A program made the translations under genes and the position numbers. A stretch of DNA of 44,816 nt from Coleofasciculus sp. LEGE 07092 (lineage in GTDB: Bacteria; Cyanobacteriota; Cyanobacteriia; Cyanobacteriales; Coleofasciculaceae), in contig NZ_JADEWY010000044.1 in NCBI RefSeq assembly GCF_015207375.1, positions 1 through 44,816 on the forward strand, read 5' to 3'. The notes under the pieces are model-generated. The model worked only from the letters and a program-made list of their open reading frames with translations, did not search any database and was not told the DNA's origin. Below, one piece after another: positions 43,275 to 44,816 of this stretch (positions are counted from its first letter, which is position 1; every line of letters starts with the position of its first letter).

Positions 43275-43987
43275 CCAACAATCCTTTTTGTCGATCCTGA
43301 TTTTGCTTGATGTGGCTCTGTTAGCAAAGCGCTCGTCTGTAGGGATAGTTTCCAGCCGCGTGTCCCAACTCAGGGCGTGTTGCTGGTAACTGGGCGTTCA
43401 TTGCCTGAACTAACTGCCAACTGTAATTGTTGTGTTCCGCTTGCCAGAAAAGAGGTTCAAGTCACTCGTTCAAGGATGACTTGCCAGGATGAGATGGGTT
43501 AGATCTCTGGAGAATGACTGATGATTACCACGGGTTCAACGACAGTGGTATGTTTTCGAGCCAGATATCCTCCTACCCCATTCGATCGCTTCTCGACAGC
43601 ACAGTTATCGTAAAATGCAATCTCTTGAGATAAAGAACTGTTAAGTGAGAAGCTACCGATACCGGGTGAGTATTAATTGAGCCACCCAGTTTCTGGTTAA
43701 CGGACACACACTCTGACGCACTACCTGTTACGGAATGTTACCGCTCTTCGTTACTGAATCGTTTTGCGGCTAGGGCAGTGAGTTACAGTGACAAGGGTCT
43801 TTATTTATTGTAGGTTCTAGATGCCCGTTCACAAAATTCGTTCTGTAAAAGAATACACAATAGTAAGTGAGTCAGGTGAGGAGTCTTGAGAAGAAGAAAG
43901 CCTGACTCGTAACAATGCAGCTTTGTGCAAACAGAATTTAAAATGGTTTGACTCCTGTCTCCTGACTTCTTCCTTCAGTAAAAGATT
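43275..43987. other. Long intergenic region between divergent genes; no gene seen
   Basis: 713 bp. It must hold promoters for the RNB gene (minus) and the gene at 43988 (plus). I see no open frame of note, tRNA cloverleaf or known riboswitch. Short runs such as CTGTTACGGAATGTTACCG and CAGTGAGTTACAGTGAC give weak repeats. Confidence 0.5.
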
Positions 43988-44791
43988 ATGTTGAATCAAT
44001 TCCGAGTTCGCTATCCTAAAGGCAGCCTTATTGGTGAGTTAGTCACGATTGATCGCGGTCAATACATCGTGCGCTGCTTGATTCAAGTTGAAGGCACGAC
44101 ATTGGCAACGGCTCTTGCGGCTGCTGAAACAATTGAGTTGGCAGAAGATAAAGCTAGAAACCGAGCGTTAGTGGCTTTGGGGATCGACCCGACAGCCGTC
44201 AATGGCAGCTTAAAGTCCTCAATCGCTCCTCAAGAGGTGTCAGTGTTGCCCCAACCCACTCCTCCGGTTACTACTGCATTCTCACCAGAAAGCCTAGAAC
44301 CAACTCCATCCCATGAAGTTTCATCCAGTCCCAGCACCAGCAGTGTTACGAGTACTTCTAAATCAGAATCAAAGCGCAAGAAAAAAACCACACCAGTGGT
44401 AATACCCCCAGAGGGTGACGATGAAATAACGGTGACGGAGGAGTTTTCAGTCCCTGAGATGAAGCCATTACCCGAGGAGGTGGAAACCCCGGTGATGGCA
44501 GAAACTGACTTGTTTGAGCCTACGCCTGATTCAATTCCAGCCCCATCGTTTTCTGAAAGTAAATTGGATAGCGATACAAGCAGCCAGCCAACACCTGAAA
44601 ATCCTGTTGACTTCTCAGAAATTATTGCCAGAACCAATGTAGAACTGAAGCGTTTAGGTTGGACGCAGCAGCAAGGACGCGATTATCTGGTACAAACCTA
44701 TGGAAAGCGATCGCGTCAGTTGCTAACCGATGAGGAGTTACTCGACTTCCTGCATCATCTAGAATCTGAACCGACACCGGATTCGGATTAA
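43988..44791 (+). CDS. Hypothetical protein with conserved N- and C-terminal modules, acidic low-complexity centre
   Basis: 267 residues. An N-terminal module of about 67 residues (MLNQFRVRYPKGSLIGELVTI, VEGTTLATALAAAETIELAEDKARNRAL) and a C-terminal module of about 50 (IIARTNVELKRLGWTQQQGR, YGKRSRQLLTDEELLDFLHHLE) are separated by ~140 residues rich in Pro, Ser, Thr and Glu. The end modules have the look of conserved domains and I recall the C-terminal type in several cyanobacterial proteins, but I cannot name the family. The linker holds a short basic segment SKRKKKTTPVV. A nucleic-acid role is conceivable. It begins after a long intergenic region and ends 25 bp before the window edge, so its downstream context is not seen. 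Confidence 0.8.
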   Translation: MLNQFRVRYPKGSLIGELVTIDRGQYIVRCLIQVEGTTLATALAAAETIELAEDKARNRALVALGIDPTAVNGSLKSSIAPQEVSVLPQPTPPVTTAFSPESLEPTPSHEVSSSPSTSSVTSTSKSESKRKKKTTPVVIPPEGDDEITVTEEFSVPEMKPLPEEVETPVMAETDLFEPTPDSIPAPSFSESKLDSDTSSQPTPENPVDFSEIIARTNVELKRLGWTQQQGRDYLVQTYGKRSRQLLTDEELLDFLHHLESEPTPDSD

Positions 44792-44816
44792 GAGTGGGAG
44801 CGGAGGAGATGGGGAG

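Noticed and set aside
1-44816. tRNA or rRNA genes
   Set aside because: No cloverleaf with TTCRA arm or rRNA segment noticed in the intergenic regions read by eye; a tRNAscan run would settle this.

Overview
The window looks like a chromosomal segment of a filamentous, non-marine-picoplankton cyanobacterium. The palindrome GCGATCGC (HIP1) recurs throughout, heptamer short tandem repeats (GGGGAAT, TGACCAA, TGTGAAG types) sit between and even inside genes, and typical cyanobacterial families are present: acyl-lipid desaturase DesC, an SLH-OprB porin, Uma2 proteins, an XRE/pentapeptide protein and NifJ paired with a dihydroorotate-dehydrogenase-like protein. The exact genus cannot be fixed from sequence alone.

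Layout. 1-2158 (-): N-terminal 719 residues of a secreted filamentous-haemagglutinin-like protein that runs off the left edge. 2871-5323 (+): ABC ATPase and an unusual methionyl-tRNA synthetase. 5480-6803 (-): desC and a small protein. 7480-8975 (+): Crp/Fnr-type regulator, a decayed csbD, and a coiled-coil protein. 9241-10830 (-): extended SDR dehydratase and a Uma2 protein. 10937-14368: HTH-pentapeptide protein divergent from a DEDDh exonuclease, then an Rpn-like nuclease. 14462-19791: a Rieske oxygenase, an alpha-oxoamine synthase of the serine-palmitoyltransferase type and a large GNAT acyltransferase on the minus strand, with a divergent MFS transporter. 19950-25353 (-): membrane beta-lactamase-fold hydrolase, membrane spermidine-synthase-like protein and two membrane/secreted unknowns. 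25568-26022: frameshifted GNAT gene. 26154-30900 (-): DHOD-like protein and nifJ. 31703-34185 (+): small proteins (one frameshifted), an alpha/beta-hydrolase lacking its Ser nucleophile, and a second Uma2. 34405-36468 (-): porin. 36957-37735: a fold-back element and a CRISPR array of 9 repeats with no cas genes in the window. 38065-43274 (-): PacL-type Ca2+ ATPase and an RNB-domain protein whose catalytic residues are substituted. 43988-44791 (+): conserved-looking unknown.

How genes may work together. The most promising unit is 14462-19791. An SPT-like condensing enzyme, an acyltransferase resembling the bacterial ceramide-synthase class and a Rieske hydroxylase could build and decorate a sphingolipid-like or other oxoamine-derived lipid, with the divergent MFS protein as possible exporter. 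This is inference from families and gene order. An extended SDR at 9241-10194 is of the general class that could reduce such a product, but it is not adjacent. NifJ with its DHOD-like neighbour suggests fermentative or low-redox pyruvate metabolism. The membrane spermidine-synthase-like gene with its two membrane partners forms an uncharacterised envelope operon.

Many findings concern repeats: palindromic and heptamer elements entering coding regions in frame, a four-hairpin intergenic element, and a nested fold-back next to the CRISPR array. Two small genes carry single-base frameshifts that should be checked against reads before being called pseudogenes.
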